Below the pieces are notes generated by a model. It saw nothing but the letters and a program-made list of their open reading frames with translations, was not told where the DNA came from and did not search any database. A program made the position numbers and the translations under genes. A stretch of 64,000 bases of DNA from Clostridiales bacterium. GTDB taxonomy: Bacteria; Bacillota; Clostridia; Oscillospirales; CAG-272. Position 1 is the first letter of the stretch, and every line of letters starts with the position of its first letter. The DNA lies in contig JAAVZO010000021.1 of the NCBI GenBank assembly GCA_022791685.1, positions 62,001 through 126,000 on the forward strand. Direction: 5' to 3'. Positions 51,670-61,457 of the stretch are shown here, in pieces.

Positions 51670-52950
51670 ATGAATGCACAGCAGACTATCGCCGCAATCG
51701 AGAGCGGCAAATACGCTGAAATCTTCACTACTCTTTATGGAGAAGAAAATGTAAAAGCTCAGGAAGCACGCTATGTCGGCGTTGTAAATGAATTTGCAAA
51801 GCTGTTCGGAGCTGACCGTGAAATCTCGCTCTTCTCGGTAGCGGGCAGAAGCGAGATTTCCGGAAATCACACCGACCATAACTGCGGACGTGTACTCGCA
51901 GCTTCGATCAACCTCGATATTATCGCCGCAGCTTCTCCGCGCGACGATATGCACATCAGTATCAAATCTGAAGGCTTCCCGATAGATGAAGTTGACATCA
52001 CTAATCCCACCGTTGATGAATCGCTCTACTACACTTCAAAATCGATCATCTCCGGTATGTGCAGCGGATTCCTCAAATATGGACATAAGGTAGGCGGTTA
52101 TGACGCTTACACTACCTCTAACGTATTTAAGGGCTCGGGACTTTCCTCCTCTGCTGCTTTCGAGGATATGGTTGGACTTATCCTCAACGGATATTACAAC
52201 GAGGGAAGTGTTGATAACGCTGAAATCGCAAGAATTGCTCAGTATTCCGAGAATGTATTCTTTGGAAAGCCCAGCGGACTTATGGACCAGACCGCTTGTG
52301 CGGTAGGTGGATTTGTTGCAATCGACTTCAAGAATCCTTCCGATCCAATTATTGAAAAACTTCCATTCGATCTCACCGCTGCTGGTTACAGTCTCTGCAT
52401 TGTCAATACCGGCGGAAACCACGCAGACCTCAACGAGGATTATGCGTCCGTTCCAGCTGAAATGAAGAAGGTTGCTGCTTACTTCGGAAAGAATGTACTC
52501 CGCGAAGTAACACTTGACGAGATTCTCTCGAATATTCCGAAGCTTCGTGAGCTTGCAGGCGACCGTGCTATAATGCGCGCTATCCACTTTGAAAACGAGA
52601 ATGAGCGTGTATCTGCCCAGACTGAAGCGCTCAGAAACGGCGATATCGACGGATTCTTTGCCGGCGTACTCGCTTCTGGAAACTCAAGCTTCAAGTATCT
52701 GCAAAACGTTTACACTGTAAAGAACGTATCTGAGCAGGGACTTTCTCTCGCACTCTGTGTCGCTGATAATGCGCTCAAGGGCAAGAAAGCTGCATACCGT
52801 GTACATGGCGGCGGATTTGCCGGAACAATTCAGGCATTTGTTGCAAATGAAGATGTACCTGCATTCAAGTCGGCTCTCGACGCTGCATTCGGCGAAGGCG
52901 CAGTAACGATACTCAAGGTTCGTCCATACGGCGCTATACGCATCCAGTAA
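51670..52950 (+). CDS. galK: Galactokinase (GHMP family)
   Basis: A 426-aa GHMP kinase. The sugar-recognition signature reads AGRSEISGNHTDHNCG (about 57-72), as in the Firmicute long-form galactokinases, where E. coli has GRVNLIGEHTDY. The ATP loop is FKGSGLSSSAAFE, and SGLMDQTACAVGG holds the catalytic Asp region. The glycine-rich motif 3 is VHGGGFAGTIQAF. The reaction is galactose 1-phosphorylation of the Leloir pathway, though galT and galE are not in the window. Another sugar is possible. AAGGAG precedes the start. Confidence 0.87.
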   Translation: MNAQQTIAAIESGKYAEIFTTLYGEENVKAQEARYVGVVNEFAKLFGADREISLFSVAGRSEISGNHTDHNCGRVLAASINLDIIAAASPRDDMHISIKSEGFPIDEVDITNPTVDESLYYTSKSIISGMCSGFLKYGHKVGGYDAYTTSNVFKGSGLSSSAAFEDMVGLILNGYYNEGSVDNAEIARIAQYSENVFFGKPSGLMDQTACAVGGFVAIDFKNPSDPIIEKLPFDLTAAGYSLCIVNTGGNHADLNEDYASVPAEMKKVAAYFGKNVLREVTLDEILSNIPKLRELAGDRAIMRAIHFENENERVSAQTEALRNGDIDGFFAGVLASGNSSFKYLQNVYTVKNVSEQGLSLALCVADNALKGKKAAYRVHGGGFAGTIQAFVANEDVPAFKSALDAAFGEGAVTILKVRPYGAIRIQ

Positions 52951-53423
52951 TGTCAAAGAAAAAGAAGAAAAATCACGCGCTCACCTATTCTCCGGAATCG
53001 GTGAGCGCGGTAAAAAAGCAGCTTAAAACATTTAACTGGAAGCGAGTTATCACCATAGCACTATCAACTATAGCAGCGTTCGCGGTATATGAAGCTGTAT
53101 TGAGCTTTGAAGAACAGCAAAAGCTCGGGTACAGTATAATTATGCCGATATATTATGTGATCGTAACTATTCTTGTTATTGTTGTGGTATTTCTGAATCA
53201 CGGGTTCTCCAAAAAGCAATTCACTCCTGATATGCTAAGAGAGGATGTTCCGGAAGATGAGGCACTGCGTATATGTGCAAAGCTGAATCGACACAAGGCG
53301 CTTGCAAAGAAATTCATGCTTGTGCTGATCCCATTTATGCTGGCATTACTGCTTGATATTATTTATCTTTTCTATGGTGATATGCTTTCAGCCGTTTTCA
53401 AGATGTTTGTACCAAATTCGTAA
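52950..53423 (+). CDS. Hypothetical membrane protein (157 aa)
   Basis: The start codon shares its A with the galK stop. A very basic N-terminus (MSKKKKKNHAL) and a charged helix precede three membrane helices (about 33-50, 62-85 and 124-147). No family is recognised. Position between galK and a metallo-beta-lactamase-fold gene suggests it is a passenger of the operon. Confidence 0.72.
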   Translation: MSKKKKKNHALTYSPESVSAVKKQLKTFNWKRVITIALSTIAAFAVYEAVLSFEEQQKLGYSIIMPIYYVIVTILVIVVVFLNHGFSKKQFTPDMLREDVPEDEALRICAKLNRHKALAKKFMLVLIPFMLALLLDIIYLFYGDMLSAVFKMFVPNS

Positions 53424-53428
53424 TAACT

Positions 53429-54211
53429 ATGACAGATTTTTCAGTTTACACTCTCGCGTCAAGCTCACGCGGAAACTGCACATATGTGCGCTGCAATGAC
53501 ACAGAGCTGCTTATCGACGCTGGTATCAGTATGCGCAGAATAGAAACTGCACTATGCGGACTTGGTACCAAGCTTTCTAATATCAGCGCAATATTTATAA
53601 CTCACGAGCACAGCGACCACGTTTCAGCACTCGAAACAATATCAAAAAAATATCCTATTCCGGTACATTTCGTTGAAGCATCAGCAATGGCGTTTCTGGG
53701 AACTGAGAAAACTCGCACCGTCGGACAGGCTGCTGTAATACATCCGCCGATCTATTGTGAATGCGTTGGCTCGCTCAAGGTGCAAAGCTTTGTAACACCA
53801 CACGACAGTGCAGGAAGTGTCGGATTTGTTGTAAGTGACGGAACTGCTGAGCATACATTTGCTTTGGCAACTGATATCGGATGTATCACTGAATCAATAG
53901 AAACCGCACTGATCGGCGTTCAAAATGTGATACTTGAATCAAATCACGACGAGAATATGCTTCTATGCGGCGCTTATCCGTATCAACTTAAGCGCCGTAT
54001 TTTATCAAGGACCGGACACCTATCAAATGAAGCGGCTTCAAAATTCGCACTTCAACTTGCAAACAACGGAATGAAGCGGCTGCTGCTCGCTCATTTGTCG
54101 CCTGACAATAATCATCCAGTGCTCGCACTGCGGACTGCCGAGTTAGCGCTTGAAAATACTGATGCAATGGTAAATGTAGCGGCGATGTCTGAGCCAACAC
54201 AGCTTGTATAA
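53429..54211 (+). CDS. MBL-fold metallohydrolase, WalJ/YycJ-like
   Basis: A 260-aa metallo-beta-lactamase-fold protein. The metal motif FITHEHSDHVSAL (about 56-68) and later metal ligands in TPHDSAGSVGF, ATDIG and SNHDENM are present. WalJ (YycJ) affects cell-division/DNA-replication coordination in Gram-positives and may have exonuclease activity. The gene lies next to rlmH, as yycJ does in several Firmicutes. The start has no strong ribosome site and follows the previous gene by 5 bases. Confidence 0.85.
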   Translation: MTDFSVYTLASSSRGNCTYVRCNDTELLIDAGISMRRIETALCGLGTKLSNISAIFITHEHSDHVSALETISKKYPIPVHFVEASAMAFLGTEKTRTVGQAAVIHPPIYCECVGSLKVQSFVTPHDSAGSVGFVVSDGTAEHTFALATDIGCITESIETALIGVQNVILESNHDENMLLCGAYPYQLKRRILSRTGHLSNEAASKFALQLANNGMKRLLLAHLSPDNNHPVLALRTAELALENTDAMVNVAAMSEPTQLV

Positions 54212-54235
54212 GCAAATACATACACTAATTATATA

Positions 54236-54718
54236 ATGCTTAAATTGACAATAATATTTGTCGGCACTATCAAGGAGAAATATCTCACTGACGCAGTTGC
54301 CGAATACGAAAAGCGACTGTCTGCATACTGCACAGTCAATAATATCTGTATACGTGACGAACGTCTTCCTGAGCGTGCGTCGCAGGCAGAGATCACCGCT
54401 GCACTCGAACGTGAAGGTGAGCGTATCCTCGCCGCGATACCTCCACGTGCATATACTATTGCTTTATGTGTCGAAGGAAAACAGCTGTCGTCTGAACGTT
54501 TTTCGGAGCGCCTGTTATCACTTGCAAACGAAGGATATTCAGAAGTATGTCTGATAATAGGCGGCTCTGACGGGCTCTCAGATGCGGTAAAACGAACAGC
54601 TCGTATGCGGTTATCAATATCCGAAATGACATTTCCGCACCAGCTTATGCGTGTAATACTGCTTGAACAGCTATATCGGGCGTTCAACATCGCAGCAGGT
54701 GGAAAATATCATAAATAA
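54236..54718 (+). CDS. rlmH: 23S rRNA pseudouridine-1915 N3-methyltransferase
   Basis: A 160-aa SPOUT methyltransferase that modifies pseudouridine 1915 in helix 69. Signatures: MLKLTIIFVGTIKEKYL, CVEGKQLSSERFSERL, LIIGGSDGLSD, and the knot MTFPHQLMRVILLEQLYRA, ending in GGKYHK where most family members have GxPYHK. The length is typical. In many Firmicutes rlmH lies close to the replication origin. Confidence 0.95.
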   Translation: MLKLTIIFVGTIKEKYLTDAVAEYEKRLSAYCTVNNICIRDERLPERASQAEITAALEREGERILAAIPPRAYTIALCVEGKQLSSERFSERLLSLANEGYSEVCLIIGGSDGLSDAVKRTARMRLSISEMTFPHQLMRVILLEQLYRAFNIAAGGKYHK

Positions 54719-54735
54719 AATAGCAAAAGGAAATT

Positions 54736-55050
54736 ATGGATAATACATTTATTACGCCAGAAGGTCATAGCGGTTTTTTAGCGAAAAAACTTTTCAACGA
54801 GATGGGGAAAATTCAATGGGGTGCTGTTGCATATATTGACAAAAACGGCGGCGGTCCAGAGGGAAATCACACTCACAGTGATGATCATATATTTATCATC
54901 GTTGAAGGTGAAGTGAAAATCGTCTTGGGTGATGAATCGCATATAGTAAAAAAGGATGAGACGTTCTTTGTTGATGGAATGACACCTCATTCTATCTGGA
55001 ATAATGGCGAAGATACCGCCAAAGTTATTAAAATATCAGTCGCAAGATAA
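54736..55050 (+). CDS. Small cupin-domain protein
   Basis: A 104-aa single-domain cupin. Metal ligands are in GNHTHSDDHIFIIVEGE (about 39-55; His, His, Glu-like positions) and TPHSIWNNGE (about 84-93). The domain binds a metal; the ligand or reaction is unknown. AAAGGAAA precedes the ATG. It is inserted between rlmH and a WG-repeat gene. Confidence 0.8.
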   Translation: MDNTFITPEGHSGFLAKKLFNEMGKIQWGAVAYIDKNGGGPEGNHTHSDDHIFIIVEGEVKIVLGDESHIVKKDETFFVDGMTPHSIWNNGEDTAKVIKISVAR

Positions 55051-55105
55051 ACTAAGATATAGCAATAATTAAATTTAATCTGGCAGCTTGAAAAGGAAAC
55101 ATCAG

Positions 55106-56593
55106 ATGAATATTCTTAAAAAAATTGCCGTCCGCGTAATTCCGGTCGGTGTGCTGGCATTTATCATAACTGCAACAATTGCATATCAGCGCGGAGTATA
55201 CGATATCACCTTTATCGAGCGCCCACAATCAAGTACAGCCGCCGACTCCTCAAATCCGGTTACAGATCCTCCGTCAGATGAATTACAGTCTACAGATCCA
55301 GCAGATACCGGTGAAAACAGCGCGCTTCCACCGGATGATACGTCAAATAACAATGATAATCCACAAATTAAAACCGATTCAGTATCAGAACTGTTAAATC
55401 AAATGGAATCTACAAAATCGGTTGTCTCACGCGGATATAATATTACCGACGGCGAATATGGTATCGGCATGAAGCTAACTCTGCTTGACCCATCAATCGG
55501 TATATCAAATAGCTTTTCACTTAGAAATAAGCAAATAGACGTAGCCGTGCGCATACCGGATGAGGTATACAGCGGCTATACAACCGTCACGGAGACGCAG
55601 ACAGTCAAGCGCCCGCTTGTTGAGATATATATGGATTATATCCTTGTCGACAACGGCAGCAGTGTTATAGTGCTCGATAAAAGCGGCAATGTTATAGCAC
55701 GTGGCTTTGACATTGAGCGATATCAACCCGCATATACACGCGACAAAAATGATATTGCACTATTCAAAGAAACTGACCAAAAGGGTGTAACTAAATACTA
55801 CTATTTCAATGAAGGCAACGAGTTTATCGAAAGTGATTACAACGACGCAGCCGATAATCGCGGGTTATATATCAACTATCCGAGCTATTTCGGAAAAACC
55901 GACAACAGCTATCACCGATTCTATAATCAAAACAGCGGATTCTACGGCTACGGAAACGCGAACGGCTCAATGCGCACTGCTTATCGCTATACGCAGGCAT
56001 ACAACTACAGTGAAGGGCTTGCAGCAGTCGTTGACAGCAACGGCATATTGACATATATCCAGCAGTGGTTTTATAATCAGCTCAGCGGCACACGAAACTA
56101 TCGTGACCAATTCAACCGCTATGTGACCTCGAATTACCTTCCGCCGGATTCACACGGAATAGAAACGCTTGGCTTCTATTACTTTGACCACGGGCTTTGC
56201 CGCGTCCGCAAACGCATCGTTGACAACTACAAAAACGAGCGCATAATGTCAGATAAAGATATAATCATACGCCGCGACGGAACAGAGTTTGAGGTACCAA
56301 GCGACTATGAGGTGCTATCCTATTCCTGCGGAATGATCCTGCTTAAAAAGGACAGCAATTACGGGTATATCGACTACACCGGAAAATGGATAGTACAACC
56401 GGAGTATGACTACGCAGAGCCTTACAATGAAGGGCTTGCAGTAGTCGGTAAAAACGGAAGCTATGGACTTGTCGATAAAGATGGAAATTTCGTTATACCC
56501 ATGATATTCGACTACGTTCAAAGCTGCTCCGGCGGAATTATAGCCGCTTGGGACAACGATAACGGTTGGGCTATTTTCAATAAAGTGAATTGA
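55106..56593 (+). CDS. Membrane-anchored WG-repeat protein
   Basis: A 495-aa protein with one N-terminal membrane helix (about 8-25) and then a long Ser/Pro/Asp/Thr linker (about 37-95). At the C-terminal end it has WG-type repeats (about 390-495), for example YGYIDYTGKWIVQPEYD and YGLVDKDGNFVIPMIFD. Such proteins are probably displayed outside the membrane; the biochemical role is unknown. The middle region is Tyr/Asn-rich (about 255-330). I use the ATG at 55106 with AAAAGGAAA upstream; the frame extends to a TTG at 55088. Confidence 0.82.
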   Translation: MNILKKIAVRVIPVGVLAFIITATIAYQRGVYDITFIERPQSSTAADSSNPVTDPPSDELQSTDPADTGENSALPPDDTSNNNDNPQIKTDSVSELLNQMESTKSVVSRGYNITDGEYGIGMKLTLLDPSIGISNSFSLRNKQIDVAVRIPDEVYSGYTTVTETQTVKRPLVEIYMDYILVDNGSSVIVLDKSGNVIARGFDIERYQPAYTRDKNDIALFKETDQKGVTKYYYFNEGNEFIESDYNDAADNRGLYINYPSYFGKTDNSYHRFYNQNSGFYGYGNANGSMRTAYRYTQAYNYSEGLAAVVDSNGILTYIQQWFYNQLSGTRNYRDQFNRYVTSNYLPPDSHGIETLGFYYFDHGLCRVRKRIVDNYKNERIMSDKDIIIRRDGTEFEVPSDYEVLSYSCGMILLKKDSNYGYIDYTGKWIVQPEYDYAEPYNEGLAVVGKNGSYGLVDKDGNFVIPMIFDYVQSCSGGIIAAWDNDNGWAIFNKVN

Positions 56594-56625
56594 ACAACAG
56601 AAAGTGATGGTAATATTCATAAACA

Positions 56626-58530
56626 ATGGAGAAATGCAAAGAATACTTCGCGGGAAATGTTGACGTATGCGTAGTTGGCGCTGGTCACGCCGGGATAGAG
56701 TGCGCGCTCGCAGCAGCAAGACTGGGGCTCTCGACAGTACTGTTTACTATAAATCTGGATGCTGTCGGTAATATGCCATGCAATCCGTCTATCGGAGGTA
56801 CAGGAAAGGGACACCTCGTGTACGAAATCGACGCACTTGGCGGTGAAATGGGGCGCGCCGCTGATAAAGTAATGCTGCAAAGCCGTGTGCTTAATCTTGG
56901 CAAGGGTGCAGCGGTACATTCAAAGCGCATTCAGGCTGACCGTGCGGCATACCGTACATTGATGAAGCGCACGATCGAGCGTACACATAATCTAAAGCTT
57001 ATTCAGGCGGAGATTACAGATATCCACACGTCTGTGGAAAACGGAGAACGAAGAATTGACGCTGTTGTTACTAAATTCGGGGCTGTTTGGAAATGTAAGG
57101 CAGCCATTCTGTGCTCAGGAACCTACCTTCGTGGGCGCGTCATTGTAGGTGAGACCGCGTATTCATCAGGACCGGACGGTATGCTTCCAGCTAACGAGCT
57201 GTCGGCAAATCTCGAGCGCGAGGGAATCACTCTTATGCGCTTTAAAACCGGAACGCCTGCACGTGTTCACCGTGATTCAATTGACTACACTAATCTCGAA
57301 TTACAGCCCGGTGATACTTTTGTAGATCCGTTTTCGGTCGATTCAGACAGGGAAGAGCTAAATAAACGTGAGCAGATACCCTGCCATATTGTCTATACAA
57401 ACAAAAAAACTCACGACATAATTCGCGCAAATTTGTCACGTTCACCGCTTTATTCGGGAATGATAGAGGGCATTGGTCCGCGTTACTGCCCAAGTATAGA
57501 GGATAAAGTAATGCGGTTTGCAGATAAGGAGCGCCACCAGCTGTTCATCGAGCCGATGGGGAATGATACAGATGAAATGTATATTCAGGGCTTTTCATCA
57601 TCTCTTCCAGAGGAAGTTCAGCTCGAAATGCTTCATAGTCTCGAAGGATTCGAAAATGCGCAGGTAATGCGTACCGCTTATGCCATCGAGTATGACTGCA
57701 TTGACCCGACTCAGCTATTGCCGACGCTTGAATTCAAGGCGATATCCGGACTCTACGGCGCGGGGCAGTTTAACGGTACATCTGGATATGAGGAAGCCGC
57801 GGCACAGGGACTTGTTGCCGGTATAAATGCGTCTCTCAAAATCAAGGAAGAAGATCCTATGGTACTGACACGTCAGAGCTCATATATAGGTACGCTTATT
57901 GATGACCTTGTGACAAAGGGAACCAAGGAACCCTACCGAATAATGACTTCACGCTCAGAGTACCGTCTATTGCTGCGTCAAGATAATGCGGCAGAACGGC
58001 TCACACCTATCGGACGGCGTGTCGGGCTGATATCGGACGAGCGTTGGCAGAGATTTATTGACGAGCGCAATGCTGTTGAAGCGGAAGTGAAACGACTTGA
58101 AACCACGTCTATTCCACCGAGTATAAAGCTTCAGGAAATACTTGAAGCTAACAATTCTACAGCTATAACTACGGGAGTAAAGCTTGCTGAGCTGCTTAGA
58201 CGACCTGAGCTGAGCTATGACAAAATCGCAGAGGTCGACATTACACGACATGAATTACCGCCGAGGGTACGGGAACAGGCTGAAAATCAAATAAAATATG
58301 CCGGTTATATCAAACGTCAGCTTGCCGAGGTTGCACGAGCTGCTAAGCTCGAAGAAAAAAAGCTTCCGGTGCCATTTGATTATTCGGAGATAAAGGGAAT
58401 TAGACTTGAAGCAATACAAAAGCTAAATAAGCTTCAGCCGCTCAGTATCGGTCAAGCTTCAAGAATAAGTGGTGTATCACCAGCGGATATATCAGTACTG
58501 CTGATATATTTCTCGCAGAAAGGTAACTGA
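56626..58530 (+). CDS. mnmG: tRNA uridine-5-carboxymethylaminomethyl(34) synthesis enzyme MnmG
   Basis: A 634-aa FAD protein that works with MnmE to modify U34 of tRNAs. The FAD motif is [21 protein letters not shown] (about 11-31, cited as GAGHAGIEC), followed by [21 protein letters not shown] (in part), the Cys in RYCPSIEDK, and the C-terminal helical domain. It starts the classical mnmG-rsmG-noc-parA-parB array. The ribosome site before 56626 is weak (AGTGATGG upstream), so the precise start is slightly uncertain. Confidence 0.95.
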   Translation: MEKCKEYFAGNVDVCVVGAGHAGIECALAAARLGLSTVLFTINLDAVGNMPCNPSIGGTGKGHLVYEIDALGGEMGRAADKVMLQSRVLNLGKGAAVHSKRIQADRAAYRTLMKRTIERTHNLKLIQAEITDIHTSVENGERRIDAVVTKFGAVWKCKAAILCSGTYLRGRVIVGETAYSSGPDGMLPANELSANLEREGITLMRFKTGTPARVHRDSIDYTNLELQPGDTFVDPFSVDSDREELNKREQIPCHIVYTNKKTHDIIRANLSRSPLYSGMIEGIGPRYCPSIEDKVMRFADKERHQLFIEPMGNDTDEMYIQGFSSSLPEEVQLEMLHSLEGFENAQVMRTAYAIEYDCIDPTQLLPTLEFKAISGLYGAGQFNGTSGYEEAAAQGLVAGINASLKIKEEDPMVLTRQSSYIGTLIDDLVTKGTKEPYRIMTSRSEYRLLLRQDNAAERLTPIGRRVGLISDERWQRFIDERNAVEAEVKRLETTSIPPSIKLQEILEANNSTAITTGVKLAELLRRPELSYDKIAEVDITRHELPPRVREQAENQIKYAGYIKRQLAEVARAAKLEEKKLPVPFDYSEIKGIRLEAIQKLNKLQPLSIGQASRISGVSPADISVLLIYFSQKGN

Positions 58531-58531
58531 C

Positions 58532-59260
58532 ATGAACGAATTTACCAGCAAATTTACATCTATTCTTTTGAGAAATTCACTTGATGAATTTGCGTCGGCA
58601 GAGCTCGCAGAAAAGTTTGAAGCTCTGACTGCTCGTATGCTTGAAGTCAATGCGCATATGAATCTGACCGCTATCACTGATATCGACGGAATCATTTTAA
58701 AGCATTATGCCGATTCGCTTACAGCTGCAAAGTATATTCAAAGTGGAGCAAAGCTTATTGATGTTGGCTGCGGCGCGGGTTTTCCGTCACTCCCACTGGC
58801 AATCGCACGTCCTGATATCAGCATAACTGCACTTGACAGCACTGCGAAACGGATAAACTATATATCAGAGACATCGGAAATACTTGGAATATCAAATATT
58901 TCCGCAATAACCGGACGAGCAGAGGAGTTCGCAAAAGTGCCGGAATATCGTGAACACTTTGATATTTCCTGCGCGAGGGCTGTCGCAAAACTCAACGTTT
59001 TATGTGAACTCTGCATTCCATTTATCAAAAAAGGCGGAAATTTTCTTGCCATGAAGGCTAACGCTGATGGTGAACTTACCGAATCAGAGGGTGCAATAAA
59101 GAAGCTCGGAGGTAAGCTTATTTCCTCCGATAGACTTAACCTTACCGGAAATACTGATGATGACAGCAATCCTCGAACCCTGATACTTATCGAAAAAATT
59201 TCCCCAACGCCAAAAAACTATCCGCGCAATAATTCGCAAATATCGAAAAAGCCGCTCTAA
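58532..59260 (+). CDS. rsmG: 16S rRNA (guanine-527-N7)-methyltransferase RsmG
   Basis: A 242-aa SAM methyltransferase. Motif I is LIDVGCGAGFPSLPLAIA (about 71-88); SCARAVAKLNVLCEL and FLAMKA are family blocks, and the basic tail TPKNYPRN matches the RsmG C-terminus. AAAGG of its ribosome site lies in the end of mnmG. Its TAA stop sits in the loop of the terminator hairpin. Confidence 0.95.
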   Translation: MNEFTSKFTSILLRNSLDEFASAELAEKFEALTARMLEVNAHMNLTAITDIDGIILKHYADSLTAAKYIQSGAKLIDVGCGAGFPSLPLAIARPDISITALDSTAKRINYISETSEILGISNISAITGRAEEFAKVPEYREHFDISCARAVAKLNVLCELCIPFIKKGGNFLAMKANADGELTESEGAIKKLGGKLISSDRLNLTGNTDDDSNPRTLILIEKISPTPKNYPRNNSQISKKPL

Positions 59261-59272
59261 GCGGCTTTTTTT
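59246..59272 (+). terminator. Terminator overlapping the rsmG stop codon
   Basis: An 11-bp stem AAAAAGCCGCT / AGCGGCTTTTT (59246-59256 with 59260-59270) with the loop CTA and a continuing T-run. The rsmG stop TAA (59258-59260) lies at the loop, so the last codons encode half the stem. Confidence 0.92.
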
Positions 59273-59431
59273 GCGCCTCAAAAACGAGATTTAGCCGGAT
59301 TCGATTATTTTTCGACGGCTCACATTATTTTTCACAACACAAAATTCGTCAGCCTTTTCGTGGGAATTGTGGTATCCTATATACATATATTTCCGGCGTA
59401 ATAATACCGGACAAGCAAAGGAGAAACAAAT

Positions 59432-60451
59432 ATGACTACCCTCAATTTATTTCGAAACCCCAAAAAGGAGCTTGAAGCTGAACGCGCACAGCTCGAACGC
59501 AAATGGCAGGAGCTTTCCGAAAAGGAAATCGCTCTGCGCTCAGAGGTAGAACGCACCGCGGCAGAGAAAGCCGCTGCCGAACTTCGCGCCCGCCGCATGG
59601 AAGAGTATGGACGAATACACAATATCGCTACCGACCGGATAATCCCAAATCCATCACAGCCACGCAAACAATTTGAAGACGACTCTATAATCCGATTAGC
59701 CGACAGTATACGTCAATATGGCATATTGCAGCCGCTGACCGTTCGCAGGATCGACGATGGGCTTGTATTAAATGATAATGCAATTGACGGTATTGCCACT
59801 TATAGCAAGGATATGTTTGAGATAGTGGCTGGTGAACGCCGGCTGCGTGCCTCTAAGTTGCTGCAGCTCGCGACCGTTCCGTGCATAATCGTAGACGTTG
59901 ACAGCAAAAAATCAGCAGAGCTCGCGATAATCGAGAACATCCAACGTGAAAATCTCAATATATTCGAACAAGCAAGCTCGATTGCGTCGCTTATTGACAT
60001 TTATAGCCTGACCCAAGAGGAAGTTGCAAAACAGCTTTCGATGTCGCAGTCGTTTGTCGCAAACAAGCTGCGCATTCTTCGCTTGACTGCACCTGAACGC
60101 GAGCTAATACTAAAATACAATCTGACCGAGCGTCACGCACGCGCACTGCTGAAGATAGATTCAGTAGAGCAGCGCATACGAATAATTGAGTACATAAATT
60201 CACATCAGCTGAACGTTGCAACTACTGAAGCGTACATTGACCGTTTTATGGCTGAAAACGCGAGCGCTAAACGTCATCGCTCACCGCGCCGTATCATCCT
60301 AAAGGACATCCGCATATTCTACAATTCTATTGACAAGGCAGTATCACTTGTGCGGCAGGCTGGGATTCCGATCGAAAGCGAACGCAATGAAGCCGATGAT
60401 GCTATCGAGGTGCTGATACGCATTCCAAAAGCTAATTCGTCCGCACACTGA
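59432..60451 (+). CDS. noc: Noc-like nucleoid occlusion / ParB-family protein
   Basis: A 339-aa ParB paralog. The N-terminus MTTLNLFRNPKK could be a short amphipathic membrane anchor as in Noc, followed by a predicted charged coiled coil (about 12-60), which is longer than in B. subtilis Noc. The ParB/CTPase domain shows NPSQPRKQF, GERRLRAS and ENIQRENLN; an extra segment of about 17 residues (near 107-125) precedes the GERR box. The HTH reads LTQEEVAKQLSMSQSFVANKL. Location next to rsmG and a second parB copy nearby support Noc. AAAGGAG precedes the start. Confidence 0.85.
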   Translation: MTTLNLFRNPKKELEAERAQLERKWQELSEKEIALRSEVERTAAEKAAAELRARRMEEYGRIHNIATDRIIPNPSQPRKQFEDDSIIRLADSIRQYGILQPLTVRRIDDGLVLNDNAIDGIATYSKDMFEIVAGERRLRASKLLQLATVPCIIVDVDSKKSAELAIIENIQRENLNIFEQASSIASLIDIYSLTQEEVAKQLSMSQSFVANKLRILRLTAPERELILKYNLTERHARALLKIDSVEQRIRIIEYINSHQLNVATTEAYIDRFMAENASAKRHRSPRRIILKDIRIFYNSIDKAVSLVRQAGIPIESERNEADDAIEVLIRIPKANSSAH

Positions 60452-60462
60452 GTTCGATCTGC

Positions 60463-60482
60463 AATGTTTCACGTGAAACATT
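60463..60482. promoter_or_regulatory. parS site between noc and parA
   Basis: The perfect parS core TGTTTCACGTGAAACA (60465-60480) is extended to a 20-bp palindrome by AA/TT. It is 11 bases after the noc stop and upstream of the parA promoter. Confidence 0.95.
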
Positions 60483-60556
60483 ATACGATATTATCCGCGT
60501 CAAACAAAATATTTCGACTAATCCCGCTTTTATCTCCCGTATTAACAAAATAACCA

Positions 60557-60585
60557 TTGACTTTTTTCGCGAATGTTGATATAAT
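60557..60585 (+). promoter_or_regulatory. Promoter of parA-parB-serS
   Basis: TTGACT (60557-60562), a 17-bp spacer and TATAAT (60580-60585), 44 bases before the parA start. The parS site lies about 75 bases upstream. Confidence 0.78.
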
Positions 60586-60628
60586 ATATTATATTATTAA
60601 TTTTACAACTATCAGCGGAGGGAGCCGC

Positions 60629-61390
60629 ATGGCTTTTACAATTTCATTCGCTAATCAGAAGGGCGGCGTAGGCAAGACTACATCGGCAGTAAACTGTGCT
60701 GCCGCTATAGGAGCACTCGGCAAAAAAACATTGCTCGTCGACCTTGACCCGCAGGGCAATGCTACGAGCGGCGTAGGTGTTCCACGCAAGCGGCTGCGTG
60801 CCTCTACATACGACGTAATAATCGGGCGTGCGTCTGCAAGCGAAGCAATAATCGAAACAAAATTTGCAAATCTTTCAATAATGCCGTCTCAAATCTCACT
60901 CGCAGGAGCAGAGTTTGAACTGGTGGACATGGACAACCGCGAGCTGCTTTTCAAAAACGCGATCGCGGAGGTCGAGGATAACTATGATTATATTTTTATA
61001 GATTGTCCGCCTTCACTCGGCATACTTTCAATAAACGCACTCGCAGCGAGCCACGGCGTTATAATACCGATGCAGTGCGAATTTTATTCGCTTGAGGGAC
61101 TGTCTCAGCTAATGTTATCTATAAAACAGGTAAAGAAGCTGTACAATACATCGCTTGAAATCACTGGAATTCTGATTACAATGTTCAACGGTCGACTAAA
61201 TCTATCAATGCAGGTTTTGGAGGAGCTGAAAAAATATTATGCGGACAAGCTCTTCGCGACCGGAATAGTCCGCAATGTCAAGCTTTCCGAAGCACCAAGC
61301 TACGGTGAGCCGATTATTTACTATGACAAGTACTCAAAGGGTGCTAAGGCGTACATGGATGTCGCCGGAGAGATACTCGAGCGTACTTGA
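60629..61390 (+). CDS. parA: Chromosome partitioning ATPase ParA (Soj)
   Basis: A 253-aa ParA/Soj ATPase. The deviant Walker A is NQKGGVGKTTSAVNCA (about 9-24), DLDPQGNATSGVG follows, and switch II reads FIDCPPSLG. It regulates DnaA and moves the ParB-parS complexes. I chose the start at 60629 with GGAGGG upstream; the frame extends to 60557, where the promoter lies. The C-terminus is typical (SEAPSYGEPIIYYDKYSKGAKAY in part). Confidence 0.95.
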   Translation: MAFTISFANQKGGVGKTTSAVNCAAAIGALGKKTLLVDLDPQGNATSGVGVPRKRLRASTYDVIIGRASASEAIIETKFANLSIMPSQISLAGAEFELVDMDNRELLFKNAIAEVEDNYDYIFIDCPPSLGILSINALAASHGVIIPMQCEFYSLEGLSQLMLSIKQVKKLYNTSLEITGILITMFNGRLNLSMQVLEELKKYYADKLFATGIVRNVKLSEAPSYGEPIIYYDKYSKGAKAYMDVAGEILERT

Positions 61391-61457
61391 TACAAATTGA
61401 AATACTGGAGACTTGAGTCTGAAATATAGTTCAGGCTTGAAAGGAATGGTCATATAA

